DNA of 64,000 bases from Prostheceraeus crozeri (lineage: Eukaryota > Platyhelminthes > Polycladida > Euryleptidae), in assembly GCA_907163375.1 (NCBI GenBank), contig CAJQUW010017003.1, positions 186,001-250,000 on the forward strand, given 5' to 3'. Numbering within the stretch: position 1 is the stretch's first letter; every line of letters starts with the position of its first letter. Shown one piece after another: positions 1 through 11,305 of the stretch. The notes below the pieces were generated by a model. It was not told the DNA's origin, did not search any database, and worked only from the letters and a program-made list of their open reading frames with translations. The position numbers and the translations under genes are program-made.

Positions 1-345
1 TAAGCATATTATAAATAAATATAAATAATATATAATCCGAAATAAAAACACATTATAATATATGAACGCAAAAATAGTTATGCTTGAGATATATAAGTCA
101 ACATGATTTCACAAATAATAATATGGTATGAATGAATTGTTGATTATCAACTAATCATTGGTACGAACTAGAATAGGTCGTACCAATGACATACGAAAGT
201 AAGTGAGATTTCGTAAGAAAAACATACCAGATCTCTGTACATGTACGAGAATCTCGCATCAGATGTTAGTTTCAAATATAATGTGATTTTGGTACATGTT
301 TGAAATTTTCGTATCCAGCGGTTTGCAGCGTAGCACTGACTTTAA
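1..345 (+). repeat. Dispersed repeat, copy A (cut by window edge)
   Basis: This stretch shares long near-identical blocks with 45,345-45,905, for example the words around GATATATAAGTCAACATGAT, ACATACGAAAGTAAGTGAG and ACATACCAGATCTCTGTACA, in the same order and orientation. The copy here lacks about 300 bases present in the other and begins outside the window. The second copy sits inside an element with long terminal inverted repeats, so this is probably a diverged or internally deleted member of that non-autonomous DNA transposon family. No coding capacity is visible. Confidence 0.7.
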
Positions 346-379
346 AAACAGTATTAAATACTTGAATCAGCATTTAGCG

Positions 380-875
380 AATGCGTTAATCAAACCTGTT
401 TTCAAAACCTTGAAAATGAGTTCCATTTCCCCAACAAAGACAAGATTGCCAGCGGTCTAAATTCTAATGGTGCTTACAAATACACTTGTCACCGTTGTGA
501 CATGCGATACATCGGCGATACGAAACGCCATCTTGACACTCGCGTCGCTGAGCATCTTAAAGGTTATCCTGTACCGCCAGAAGTGTCCATACATGAACAC
601 AGTCCAAACAAAATGAATTTCAAGGTCATGGGTCGGCACAAGATGCCCTTTATTCTGGAATCAATATTTATTAAACAAGACACAAAATGCCTGTCCAGTG
701 AACGGAGCGATGGATCTCACTCGCTCTACCTCGGATTGTTTGACTGATGACAGCAATTGCAAATTTTATTCATTTTCATGCTTTCAGCGATTTTCATATA
801 AAAGGCGAATTTTACTTTATTTTAAGCGATTTGTCAACTGAAGATGGTGCGTCAGCAACTTCGTTTTTGATCGTT
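380..875 (+). pseudogene. PLE 3' fragment, GIY-YIG endonuclease (family A)
   Basis: The plus strand encodes IKPVFKTLKMS, then YKYTCHRCDMRYIGDTKRHL and RVAEHLKGYP. This is the CxxC-containing YIG half of the GIY-YIG endonuclease that Penelope-like retroelements carry at the C-terminus of their single protein. The reverse transcriptase is absent, so the copy is 5'-truncated. The same family recurs at 5,326-5,840 (VRPVFKTMKAGK, YTCDHCEKSYVGSSIRHF). Non-coding tail continues to the TA microsatellite. Confidence 0.75.
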
Positions 876-912
876 ATATATATACATGTATATATATATA
901 TATATATATAAT
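876..912. repeat. (TA)n microsatellite
   Basis: Nearly pure TATATA tract interrupted by one short non-TA word. It directly abuts the left end of the inverted-repeat element at 913. Confidence 0.85.
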
Positions 913-1356
913 ATTGTTTTGTGTCTTAACACACTGTTTAAGGCATTTTTCAGTCTTTCAAAATGATAACTGGACGGTACGATCAGCGGTCTTCAGTGCT
1001 CTTCTTGATATTGTTGCAATTGTTGTTATCAGTGCAACGAGATGAGACTCTATCTTTACAGTTACAGATTCTTTGAAAAAATATACTATTGTGAACATTG
1101 AATATCCTGTCAAATAAATGTCTATCTTAGCTTTGATAAATAATGCAGACACTATCTCATTTTACCATTTTGCATTACTCCTGTAAAACTATTGCTTGAA
1201 AATTTTGTAAGAATACAACGAAACGTCGCAAAAATGAAGTTTTTGATTATAAAATGGTTCTCAACAATAGCACTGAAGACCGCTGATCGTAGCGTCCAGT
1301 TATCATTTCGAAAGACTGAAAATGCCTTGAACAGTATGTTAAGACAAAAAACAATA
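913..1356. mobile_element. MITE-like inverted-repeat element
   Basis: Bases 913-1,007 and 1,262-1,356 are inverted copies of each other, about 90% identical by eye (shared words include AATGATAACTGGACG and GATCAGCGGTCTTCAGTGCT). The 444-bp unit has no transposase and lies between two TA-rich tracts, consistent with a non-autonomous DNA transposon inserted in TA-rich DNA. Superfamily unassigned: a clean target duplication cannot be told apart from the flanking TA repeats. Confidence 0.7.
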
Positions 1357-1375
1357 CACTTTTCGACGAAATTTG

Positions 1376-1450
1376 TATATATATAATCATATATAATATA
1401 TAATATAATATATAATATATAATCATATATAATGTATATATATATATCAT
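1376..1450. repeat. TA-rich microsatellite
   Basis: Alternating ATATAA/TATAAT words with little else. It separates the inverted-repeat element on the left from the 3' end of the Penelope-like element on the right. Confidence 0.85.
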
Positions 1451-1623
1451 AAGTAATCGCCATGAGACTAAATCAACGTAATAAATTAAAAAAAATCAAC
1501 GTAGTCTCAATCAACGTCTAAGACTTCACCAGGTGAACGAAGTAAATGTACATGAAGTGAAATGACATTACATTATAAAGAAAAGTAACAAGAGTTCAAC
1601 ACGTGTATGCCCAGGCGGCATCA

Positions 1624-3613
1624 TTATCTTCTCACATTTATCTGAGGCTTAACAGCTTCAATTGTTGACATTTCCACACGGCGGCGATGATAAGAATCAA
1701 AGGGCCCGCGGGAGATAATTGAAGGAGAAATATGGCGTAACAGAGGGGAGCAATTGTGTTTAATTTTAAAATGATGGAAAACTTGGCTGCTGGTTGCATG
1801 TAGGTGTTCATCAATTCTTTTTCTGAAAGTGCGATGGGTTTCGACTACATAACTTTCCGAACAGATATTGCAGACAATTTTGTAGACAATATTTTTAGAA
1901 TTGCATAAATTCTGTTCTTTAGAACACAACGACTTTTGCAACTGATGGGTGGTTGTTGATAAAATTGCTGGGAAAGAAGGGCTTTAGTTCTAAAGATCGG
2001 AATAATGGGAATCCGCAGATTAGATTTCCTTATACAGTTATACACTTTATTAACCCAACGATCATTAACATACGAAACGTTGATCCGAATAGCGTCTTGT
2101 TTCGTATTTCTGTTTTTAGGTACAGACTGAAAAAAAAGCGTCTGGGACGATGAGTTGCGTAAAGCCCGTAAGCGTTCAGTCTTAATAATATTAATTTTCC
2201 TCATCCGCGGGACGGCACTATCCCAAGGAAGAATGTGACCACTATGAACACTTTTGATAAAAAGGCAGGTTTGAAACGTAACACAATCTTCCAGATCAAC
2301 TAAAAAAGTGCAAGTGTCAAGAAACGAAATTTACGTTTTCCCCTCACCAGGTGTTTCTAACGTAAATCTGATGTCCTTAGAAATGGAATTGGACAGGGAG
2401 AGTAAATCTTCAGGTAGACCGGCAAAGACGAAGAAAATATCATCAATGTACCTACGCCAGTATATGATATCCGTTGACCTCTCCATAATCTGTTTTTCTA
2501 TGAAATTCATGTACACGATGGCCAAGATAGGGGAAAGGGGGTTACCCATTGCTAAACCCCGACACTGATTGTAAAACTTGTCTTTAATACCAATGATATC
2601 AGACTTGATCGCTAAACCCAATAAATCAAGCAAAGATTGCCTATCTAGTGAAGACCACTCAGTAAGGTGGGCATTTACCAAGAAAAACTAACAAAAATAT
2701 CCAAGACATTGTTGACAACGGTAAGAGGGATACTTTCATATAAATTGGAAACATCCAGAGAACCAAAAGAGAATGAATTTTGATTCATCCTATTAATCCT
2801 AATCTTTGTAATGGATTGAACGAAGGCGCTGGTGTCTTGAAGATGAGCATCAATCTTATCAAGGATGGGTTTGAAGACCATCGCAAGTAATTTAGAAAAT
2901 GGGGTAGCAGGAGTATCTGTACCATTAACAACTGGTCTGCCTCTAATAGGATCTTTGTGATCTTTGATGAGAAGATTCATATAACTCGGAATAGGCTCAC
3001 TACACATCACATTCTGAAGACAAATCTTTATCTGACTGTCCGTTTGCCTATTACCAACCGCTTTCAATTTGCGGTTAAAGGATAGTTGTCTCGATGAAGG
3101 GAGGTTGGGGTTTGTCTCAACATAATTATCCATGTGTTCCTCAAAGAGTTGGTCATAATGAGACGTATCAATGACTATTAAGCGATTAGACTTATCAGAG
3201 GGTACAACCCTAATATGAGGAGATTTACGGATATCATTGATGACCTTAAACATAGAGTTACTACTGTTAACAGATTAAATTTTGTCAAACTCAGTCACAA
3301 GCTGATACTCCAAGTCATTGATCTTACTATTAATCTTGCCAGGAATGGTAGTACACAACTCACGAGACAAAGTCTTCGATTTGGGATCCTTGCATTTCCA
3401 TAAAGAGGATCTCACTTCACTCTGTTCGCTGGGTGTCTCCGAAGATTTGTCATCTTGAAGATGGTAGGACATAACACGACGGATCTTGTCTATTGAAGCG
3501 TTGATGATGTTTGAACCGCTGTTGAAATTCTTCCCACTTGCACTAGGGACAAATGAAGGTCCTTTTATCCAACACCGATGACTGTTCATCTGAGAATGCG
3601 TGAGAAGATTCAT
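1624..3613 (-). pseudogene. PLE-1 reverse transcriptase plus GIY-YIG endonuclease
   Basis: Read on the minus strand: GPSFVPSASGKNF near 3,540, then RVVPSDKSNRLIVID, the catalytic palm motif SLDVSNLYESIPL near 2,730, RGLAMGNPLSPILA near 2,550 and the second catalytic motif YIDDIFFVF near 2,440. The C-terminus carries a CxxC-type GIY-YIG domain (YKIVCNICSESYVVETHRTF, then KRIDEHL) ending at 1,624. All RT landmarks are present in the right order, about 660 codons in total, but they lie in several overlapping frames, so the gene is decayed. PLEs encode a single RT-endonuclease protein, and the domain order here matches that. Confidence 0.8.
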
Positions 3614-3892
3614 TGGTGAAACAGTCCACTCGCGGAGGCTGGTCTTCTTCCATCCTGTCAGTAGAATAAGTTAGCAATTTATGCAGTTTGTTGTCCTCTC
3701 GTTGCTATAGCTGTTTCACGATGATTGAGACCGTGTTTGAGTCCTCCTCCGTCAAAGGTCCTGCTGCACGGCTTTGCCACCTCACCAAGTTCGCGTAAGT
3801 CCTTTTAATGGCAAAAGAGAAATCCACTGTCGGCTCTGTCTCCTGGCTAGAAGATCCGCTTCACCACAAGGGTATGTAGAAGCTAGTTTGTT

Positions 3893-4456
3893 ATTGATAA
3901 AAAGAAAAAACCAAGTTACTTGGTGCCTCCGTACCAGTATATATTTTTTTTGATCTGTTTAAAAAAATAATAAATATACACTGAAGTGCACTGAAGTTGC
4001 ACTGTACTTCGGCCTTTGGCCTTCAAGGTGCGATGGTAAGTGGCAGGTCATACATTCAACCCTTCCCTTAAGAATCGAAGGTGAACAGATTTAACATCCG
4101 ATAACTACGTAGTAGAAGCGATCAAAGGATAACAGTTGATTTCGTACTTCCGATTGATTTCCGGCTTATGAACTCCTTTGATGAATCCTTTGATCGCTTC
4201 TACTACGTAGTTATCGGATGTTAAATCTGTTCACTTTCGATTCTTAAGGGAAGGGTTGAATGTATGACCTGCCACTTACCATCGCACCTTGAAGGCCAAA
4301 GGCCGAAGTACAGTGCAACTTCAGTGCACTTCAGTGTATATTTATTATTTTTCTAAACAGATCAAAAAAAATATACTGGTACGGAGGCACCAAGTAACTT
4401 GGTTTTTTCTTTTTATCAATGGATTTGCACCTCCTGAAAAATTTGATCAATTATAT
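3893..4456. mobile_element. Foldback (long inverted repeat) element inside PLE-1
   Basis: Arms 3,893-4,130 and 4,185-4,420 are inverted copies of about 237 bp, nearly identical, around a 54-bp spacer. The outer ends read ATTGATAAAAAGAAAAAACC and its complement. A 36-bp tail (4,421-4,456) follows the right arm. The 11-bp word GCTAGTTTGTT flanks the whole unit at 3,882-3,892 and 4,457-4,467 and looks like a target duplication in the PLE coding sequence. Non-coding. Mutator-like foldback elements make duplications of similar length, but the assignment is only a suggestion. Confidence 0.75.
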
Positions 4457-4656
4457 GCTAGTTTGTTAGCCACTGTCAATCCATTCGGAATAACCTTACG
4501 ACGTTTACATTCCTTCAAGAAATGTAAATGCGATATCAATGCAGTCAGTTTCACTTCGCGCAGAAGCACATCGTTACAACGGCGGACGGCGTTAGCCACA
4601 GTTTGATCATAAGTAATCGCCATTAGACTTAATAATAAAGATAAATAAAAAATCAA
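4430..4656 (-). pseudogene. PLE-1 N-terminal coding segment
   Basis: The minus strand encodes MAITYDQTVANAVRR, then SHLHFLKECKRRKVIPNGL and TVANKLAYN. A leucine/arginine-rich piece ending in a ViPxGL-like motif is seen in the N-terminal region of many PLE proteins. It lies just upstream, in element orientation, of the foldback insertion. Coding similarity resumes beyond the insertion (NKLASTYPCGEADL), so the insertion split the N-terminal region. Confidence 0.55.
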
Positions 4657-4664
4657 CGTAGTCT

Positions 4665-5320
4665 CAAGATAAAATTGTTTATCTTGATAAGTATCTTTAT
4701 AGTGAAACTGTACCTAAAAACAGAAATACGAAACAAGACGCTATTCGGATCAACGTTCCGTATGTTAATGATCGTTGGGTTAATAAAGTGTATAACTGTA
4801 TAAGGAAATCTAATCTGCGGATTCCCATTATTCCGATCTTTAGAACTAAAGCCCTTCTTTCCCAGCAATTTTATCAACAACCACCCATCAGTTGCAAAAG
4901 TCGTTGTGTTCTAAAGAACAGAATTTATGCAATTCTAAAAATATTGTCTACAAAATTGTCTGCAATATCTGTTCGGAAAGTTATGTAGTCGAAACCCATC
5001 GCACTTTCAGAAAAAGAATTGATGAACACCTACATGCAACCAGCAGCCAAGTTTTCCATCATTTTAAAATTAAACACAATTGCTCCCCTCTGTTACGCCA
5101 TATTTCTCCTTCAATTATCTCCCGCGGGCTCTTTGATTCTTATCATCGCCGCCGTGTGGAAATGTCAACAATTGAAGCTGTTAAGCCTCAGATAAATGTG
5201 AGAAGATAATGATGCCGCCTGGGCATACACGTGTTGAACTCTTGTTACTTTTCTTTATAATGTAATGTCATTTCACTTCATGTACATTTACTTCGTTCAC
5301 CTGGTGAAGTCTTAGACGAA
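4665..5320 (+). mobile_element. Inverted 3' copy of PLE-1
   Basis: Bases 4,708-5,320 repeat the reverse complement of 1,514-2,125 with only a few differences, including the whole GIY-YIG region (open reading at 4,892-5,209) and the 3' tail. The reverse transcriptase catalytic motifs are missing, so the copy is 5'-truncated. The head-to-head junction with PLE-1 near 4,665-4,690 is itself a small palindrome (AGATAAAATTGTTTATCT). Inverted partial copies are a known outcome of PLE insertion. Confidence 0.8.
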
Positions 5321-5325
5321 AATTC

Positions 5326-5970
5326 GTGAATAAACAATTTTATCTTGAGACAACGTTGATTTTTTTTAATTTATCTTTACCCATACGTGACAAAAGATAT
5401 CACGAGTTGGAAATAAAACTATTTAATCTAATAGTTCGCCCTGTTTTTAAAACCATGAAAGCTGGCAAAATTTTCTCTTATAAGGATGGAGTTGTGCCCG
5501 AGTTAATGTGTAATGTTGTGCACCAATACACATGTGATCACTGTGAAAAGTCTTACGTGGGCAGCTCTATCCGCCATTTTGCTACCAGAATCAACGAACA
5601 TTTGAAAGCGCATCCAAAGCCAACCGAAATAAGCATGTATGCACATCCACCAAAGAAAGAAAATTTCGATATCATTGCCTGTACTGAATAACCTAGATTT
5701 CTGGAATCAATTATAATAAAGAAGTCTGACTTTAGCACTCTCATGAATGAAAGGGCAAGCTCCATTAATGCGTTGTTAGATTTGCAATTCATGGCTCTAT
5801 TGTGTATTTTATTGCGTAGCTACTTCCAATGCAAGTGACCTTCAGAATTGATTTGTGACTTCAGTGATATTATCTCGGTGACCTAATGACTTGTAATTTT
5901 GTATTTAAAGATTGTTTTAACTTTGTTTGTTTGATTTCAGCAGAGGATGGCAAATAATTAGCTGAAACAT
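5326..5970 (+). pseudogene. PLE 3' fragment, GIY-YIG endonuclease (family A)
   Basis: Encodes VRPVFKTMKAGKIFSYKDG, then YTCDHCEKSYVGSSIRHFAT and RINEHLKAHP, a GIY-YIG endonuclease with the internal CxxC pair typical of one PLE branch. Coding similarity continues past 5,691 in an overlapping frame (SRFLESIIIKKSDF). The tail near 5,940-5,980 (GAGGATGGCAAATAATTAGC then GAAACATGTAGTG) resembles the conserved 3' segment of PLEs, in which hammerhead-like folds have been reported; here the core is too degraded to call. RT is absent. Confidence 0.75.
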
Positions 5971-5989
5971 GTAGTGCGCTCCTAACAAT

Positions 5990-8900
5990 TTTGTTTTTAA
6001 TTTCAATATACACTGTAATCTGGCAACTCTTAAAGCGGAAGAAATCTGCATCCTAAAGCGCCACACACTAAAATTTCAGAAGGCTAAGTTGAATTAGTAG
6101 GCTAGCATACTGAAGAGAACAATATCCCTTAGACGTTAGCATCTGCATAGAGGAGAGCGTGAGTCACTGCTTGCCAGACAGCAGGGACGCTGTCGCATAA
6201 CAATAGCTGCTATTGAGGACATCATAAGTTCACGTTGCTGTATGTATACGCGAATCATTCGTCGCTTCATCTCATCGAGGTTATGTAGCTGACTCACTTC
6301 GAGTGGCAAGTTGACTTTCCGTCAGTGATATTGCAATTAAATTGTTCATTGAAATTATCTGTTGAAGTTTAGCAGTAGCAAATTGCAAATATATGGGTAT
6401 CATGATGTCATACCAGGAGACTACATCTTTCCCATCAACGTCGATCGAAATGCTGGATAAATGGAAAAGAAATATCATAAGACTTGAAACCAAATGGCCA
6501 AAAATCTGTATTCTACATTTTCTCGTGATAGTCAATCGTGACAGATATACTGATGAATCTGGTTCATCAACTAACGGCAGCTCTGAAAAATGAGGTGAGT
6601 TTCCTGTTGCTCTGATAGCCTATTCGAAAGAGTTGTAATGCATGCATGCTGTATAGCACTAATGTAAATCGAGTCTGCTACTTCTGCAGATAAAATGCCA
6701 CTTTTCATAACGGAACTTGCATTATTCTTGCAGATAATGCAAATTATAAATTTCAAAAAGCTTAAAAATTTTCGAGGTAGGCATACATTGTATTTGTCAA
6801 TTTCATGCATTCATTCGTGTTATCTGTGCTCGGTGAAGCCATTGAGAAGCAAATGCGTATTCATAGAAACTGCGCAAAGTACTCATCTGTTCTAAGTGGC
6901 GTGTCCAACAAGGTTTCCGAACGAAGGTAGAAAAATAGTAGATGCACGCATGTGAAGGGTTAATTGAATTAGCATATCAAGTTTAGGATTCAATGCAAAG
7001 TTCTAAATGCTTTGATGTACACATTTATGTGTGGTCAATTATATTCAGAATATTCGAAAATTCGTTTACTTCAATGATATTTTAAGAGAAATACAACAAT
7101 CAATTCTGTATTTAGTTTATTGGAGGCACAAATTAGTTGACTGTAACCTGCTAATGTAGCCATTTGTCACTAACTGTCATGACAATCTTTAGTCAGATAA
7201 TAGTATAGACATCGAAAAAATGCAATTGACGACACTGAAGGACATTCGTTTTCATTATGTAGTAGAAATATTGTCTTCAGTCTTTCCTGATTCATACATT
7301 TAAGAAGAAACATCTTTGTAAACATATGCTTAAAATTTCGCATTCAATCTTTTAAACGTTTTTATCTAATCTATTAAAATTCTGCTGCTATATAGTTGTG
7401 AATTCGTTTAATAAATACTCATCAAAATATATGAAATTCCGGATGTTGAACTATGGGCCAACAGACTACTGACAAATTAGAACTTCTATACTTCTGTTTA
7501 AAATCTTCTGCCAATAAATATCCTTCTTGTCAGTATTCAAATATCCGCGGTTTTTCTACAATGTCCAGACACTATTGGATGCAAACGTATTTTTAATGCA
7601 CGGCGTTAAGTGTTCGACTTCTATAAATATTCAGTCCATCCTGTTGGCTACTTTTAAAAGTAAATCCATTTTAGCAATGAAAGTCTGATTCATACTCTAT
7701 TCATATTAGTCATTATTATTAAGTTCTCAACGTAGCATGATATCAAGGCAAAAATATACTCCAGCACAAATAAGAAAGACTAAACAGTCATCAACACAAA
7801 AAGAGAAGATTAATTAATTAATATAGAATGTTTCTATTCTGTAAAAATACATTATAAGGTAATTGTGATAGCAAGAAAATGTCCGCCTATTGAATGGAAC
7901 TTTTTTCATTCTTTTTCATAAAATCATCTCATGATCAGCATATCATGCTGGTTTCCTCAAACGAACTATACTCTGACGTTGAACGGTTTCAGACGCCTTC
8001 ACAATGGCTATTAAATCACCGCAGAAATGGAGAAATTCCATTTTTTAATTTTTATAAAATTTCTAACGACGATCTTGGGCCATATAAGCCACACCAGTTA
8101 TTATTTCTGAAGTCAACTTAGCTCATGCATGTTTGGTAGAGACCTGTGACGCTCATATTGTTTTCATCTGATTAATAAGTACGGCTACTTGTTGTCGACA
8201 CATAGCAGTTTGCAAGAATGCTGTCTGAAGCGGGAGAGTCAATAAGAAACATGTGCAGTATTGCATTAGAACTTTCAAGCGAAAGTTAGTACCTATGAAT
8301 CTGGATTATTAGCATAATATGTGCTGTTTTTTGGAGATCTGAAGCTAGTGAATTTCCATAATCTGTAGAACATCGAATAACTAATAAAGCAGCCAATTTT
8401 CTGCAACAAGAGGTTTCAATCATTTCATCAAAGTACATGTGCATGTATTCAATTCAGCATTGATAAATTATATTATCTAGGCGTATATCAAAAAAGATAG
8501 CGTAATAAAACTAATTAAAAAATACGATATGCTTTGTGTATGCATGATTATAAGAAATTCTATTTTTTTTTCAATTATCTGTCAAATCAAAAACTTCGAA
8601 TTTTTGAAGAAATCATAATTTGTTCAACCTGCTGCATGTAACATGTAGATCTGACGTCCTTGTATCTTAAAGTTAATTATTTTCTTCCTTTCACTCCATA
8701 GTTCGTAACTAAAATTCCTTTTTCTTTTCAGTATAATCATTTCGACTGGAATATCAGTAAATACTAATATATGGTGTCCAAATATTATATATGTGCTTTG
8801 ACGGATGCAGCATCTATGCTATCACGGTACATGCATAGTCTTGTTTCTAACGTATAATCTCCAACGCAATCGACAGTACTTGGCCACCGTAGAAACTGCT

Positions 8901-9640
8901 GGAAGGACTTCTTCGTGTGCGTCACATCTTCACCGAGATCAGTGCAAAACTCAGTGAATTTTTTTGGTGCCATAAATTACTTTGAATTCTTTAGTTTCCA
9001 TCTTTCTATAATAATTCCTTGATGATTCCATGATGATCGTAATTTACTTGAACAATAATGGAGATTGATTTGCATATCTAGCACTTGATATTTGATATTC
9101 GCATCTTGAGACTCTATTTGTTACTTTGTCTTTATTGCAACTGTTGATCTACGATTTCACACATGCTTTTATCCACATAATTCTGTAATAAATATCCTGC
9201 ATGTTTCTGACATTTTTTACTGTTCCGACACTGATTATATTATGTAGCATTTGTATTTTTTTCACCGAAAATTGCGTGGTCTGGCCAAAATTTTCATTGT
9301 ACATGTATACATGAGATTTCGTTGCATCTGTTACATAAATAGACCTGTGATTGTATTCAATTTGGTACTGGGTGTCAATTTTATAAATTTCAAGTGAATT
9401 TCAGTAAAGTTTGTTTTATGTATTCGAATTGTACAGCACTAATATCATGTTCTCTTGCATAACAGTACTACACGGGTCAAAGGGTTCTTATTTCTTCAGA
9501 GGGTTGTTTGTAAAGCAAGAGATAAATATTGAATGAATATAATGAGAGCTTTGTCTGCAATAAATCTCAATGCGTAACCCGTCTATTGCTGAATAAAGAT
9601 AGTAGTATGCATTGTCATAAGGGAAAAGTAGAATATGGCA
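5990..9640. other. Non-coding stretch
   Basis: AT-rich sequence with no reading frame showing recognisable protein similarity on either strand. Short open stretches (for example 7,894-8,121 plus and 8,785-8,973 minus) have no recognised motifs and no convincing splice context. I see no repeat boundary here. Confidence 0.6.
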
Positions 9641-9649
9641 TTGAAAACA

Positions 9650-9770
9650 TGTTTTAGGAGGTGAGAGACTAGCCTTCTAAAAGGCGCATGCTTTAGGATT
9701 TTTTTATTAGTTACGAATAGTGTCTTGCTTTAGGAGGTGATTCAGCTCGCTTTAGGAGGTGCTGGTTTAC
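9650..9770 (+). repeat. Short interspersed GCTTTAGGAGGTG repeats
   Basis: The word TTTAGGAGGTG occurs three times (near 9,654, 9,730 and 9,751), with a shorter relative (GCTTTAGGATT) near 9,690. It immediately precedes a PLE fragment. Function unknown. Confidence 0.55.
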
Positions 9771-9779
9771 AGTGTATAT

Positions 9780-10545
9780 ATAAAAAAAGTATTAACCGCA
9801 TAATAAACCAAATCAAAACCCAATTTATATCAACGTGAAATCAAATCACCCACCTACAATTATAAAAGAAATCCCAATCATGATTGAAAGCAGACTATCA
9901 AATCTATCGAATCTTGCGATGCTGAAGAATTCAACTTGGCAAGACCATTTTATCAAAGAGCTCTGACCAGAAGTGGTTTTAAAAAAGAACTTTGCTTCCA
10001 AGAAAACAAAACATCAAATAGAAGAAAGAGAAAGGTTATTTGGTTCAGTCCTCCATACTCCTTAAATGTGAAAACAGACGTCGGCAAGCGTTTTTTTGAA
10101 TTTCATCAGTCAGCACTTTCATCAACAACATAAGTATCACAAACTTTTTAAAAAGAATACTGTCAAAGTTAGCTATTGTTGCATGCCTAATATGGGCACA
10201 ATCATCAAAAATCATAATTCAAGAATCCTAAACAATGTAAGAAGTAATGAAAGTAACAGTGACAACAATAAATGCAACTGCAGAACTAAACAATTGTGCC
10301 CCTTGAACGGAAACTGTCTTCAAAAATGTGTGGTTTACCAAGCAACAGTCACATCTGACCAAAATGAAAAAGTATATATCAGCCAATGCGAAAATGAATT
10401 TAAAGAAAGGTACCGCAATCACAAAAAATCGTTTACAAATATTAGATACAAAAATGAAACAGCTCTATCAAAACAGATTTGGGATCTAAACGATAATGAT
10501 AAAGAGTATGAAATCAAATGGAAGATACTTCAACAATCCCCAAGT
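9780..10545 (+). pseudogene. PLE 3' fragment, GIY-YIG endonuclease (family B)
   Basis: Several overlapping plus frames give, in order, KEIPIMIESRLSNLS, RPFYQRALTRSGFK, RRKRKVIWFSPPYSLNVKT, KLFKKNTVKVSYCCMPNMG, NCRTKQLCPLNGNC and CVVYQATVTSDQNEKVYISQ followed by FKERYRNHKKSF. This is the connector and GIY-YIG domain (with its CxC...C metal-binding residues) of a second PLE branch, quite different from families A and PLE-1. Frame changes and the absence of the RT show a decayed 5'-truncated copy. Confidence 0.75.
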
Positions 10546-10549
10546 AGCA

Positions 10550-10860
10550 CAGCCCAGTCGGCCCCAACATGGGAAGATGCCGTTTTGCCCAATGGCTCCG
10601 TGGGCTACCCGAATGGTAGCAGGTGCCGGCCAACAGCAGGAAATGGCCGTTTTAGACTAGTTAATCCCACGTAAGCCCATATGCACCGGCGTGTAAACGA
10701 CGTTGGCCCAGCAAAAGTTGCCCAATGTTGCCACAAAATACCCATCGTCAGCGCGCATACATTTAACGTGCATGCAGCAGCTCCACACCGAGCCGACGCC
10801 GAAATGAGGTGCTACCCATGAAGTGCCGACACGGGTGCGTCAATCTTGCGATTTGCTTTT
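10550..10860. repeat. GC-rich TGGGCC/TTGGCC-rich segment, possible MITE
   Basis: This block is visibly richer in G+C than its surroundings. It contains many versions of GGCCCA/TTGCCC words (AGTCGGCCCCAACATGGG, GACGTTGGCCCAGC, GTTGCCCAATGTTGCC), some in inverse orientation. It starts where PLE similarity stops. Such composition resembles short inverted-repeat transposons, but I could not define terminal repeats or a target duplication. Confidence 0.35.
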
Positions 10861-11305
10861 CTGCAATACCGCATTAGTTCCATTCCCGATTATCTATCAT
10901 GGAAAATTTCAAAATGCTAATAAGAACTAGCTAACTATACCCAAAAACAACGATTCATTTCTATAGGATATGACGGACAACTAGTAAGTATTTTAATGTT
11001 TAGCTACTACAGTCTTGCTCAGCTACAGTTATTATTTTTATTTGTTATTAAGTAGTTAGAAGAGAGCTATTCAATATTTCCATTAAGTACTGCATCTAAC
11101 TATATCGTATGATGTCTAGCAGAAAAAGATTGATTAGACTTGAATAAAAAACCTTTACACACGAATGTTGTGAAGAGTATTCAATCTCCTCTCGAAGTGG
11201 CGTCATCTACTAAAAGCCATCTATTTAAGAAATTTCATTTTAACAAGTCTTAGAATTACTGTCCGGTAAAGAATACTGAAGCGTGGTATGGAGTAAAAAA
11301 TTACG
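10861..11305. other. Non-coding stretch
   Basis: No coding similarity or repeat structure seen. It lies between the GC-rich segment and the palindromic element that starts at 11,306. Confidence 0.55.

Larger units (their letters stand above)
1447..4690 (-). mobile_element. Penelope-like element, near full length (PLE-1)
   Basis: Minus-strand retroelement. In order it has a 5' segment (about 4,690-4,430) with an N-terminal coding piece, a 564-bp foldback insertion (3,893-4,456), a reverse transcriptase, a GIY-YIG domain and a 3' tail reaching about 1,447. The sequence around TGAGACTACGTTGATTTTTT followed by ATGGCGATTACTTATGAT occurs at both the 5' end (4,610-4,671) and 3' end (1,449-1,510) in the same orientation relative to the element, which fits the pseudo-LTR organisation of PLEs. 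A second 3' copy faces it in inverse orientation at 4,708-5,320. Confidence 0.8.

Noticed and set aside
1152-1463. Tyrosine/isoleucine-rich minus-strand frames across the TA tract
   Set aside because: Translation of a TA microsatellite gives IYIY repeats; not a gene.
8785-8973. 62-codon minus-strand reading frame starting MAPKKFTEFC
   Set aside because: No family resemblance and no supporting splice or promoter context; length is unremarkable for AT-rich DNA.
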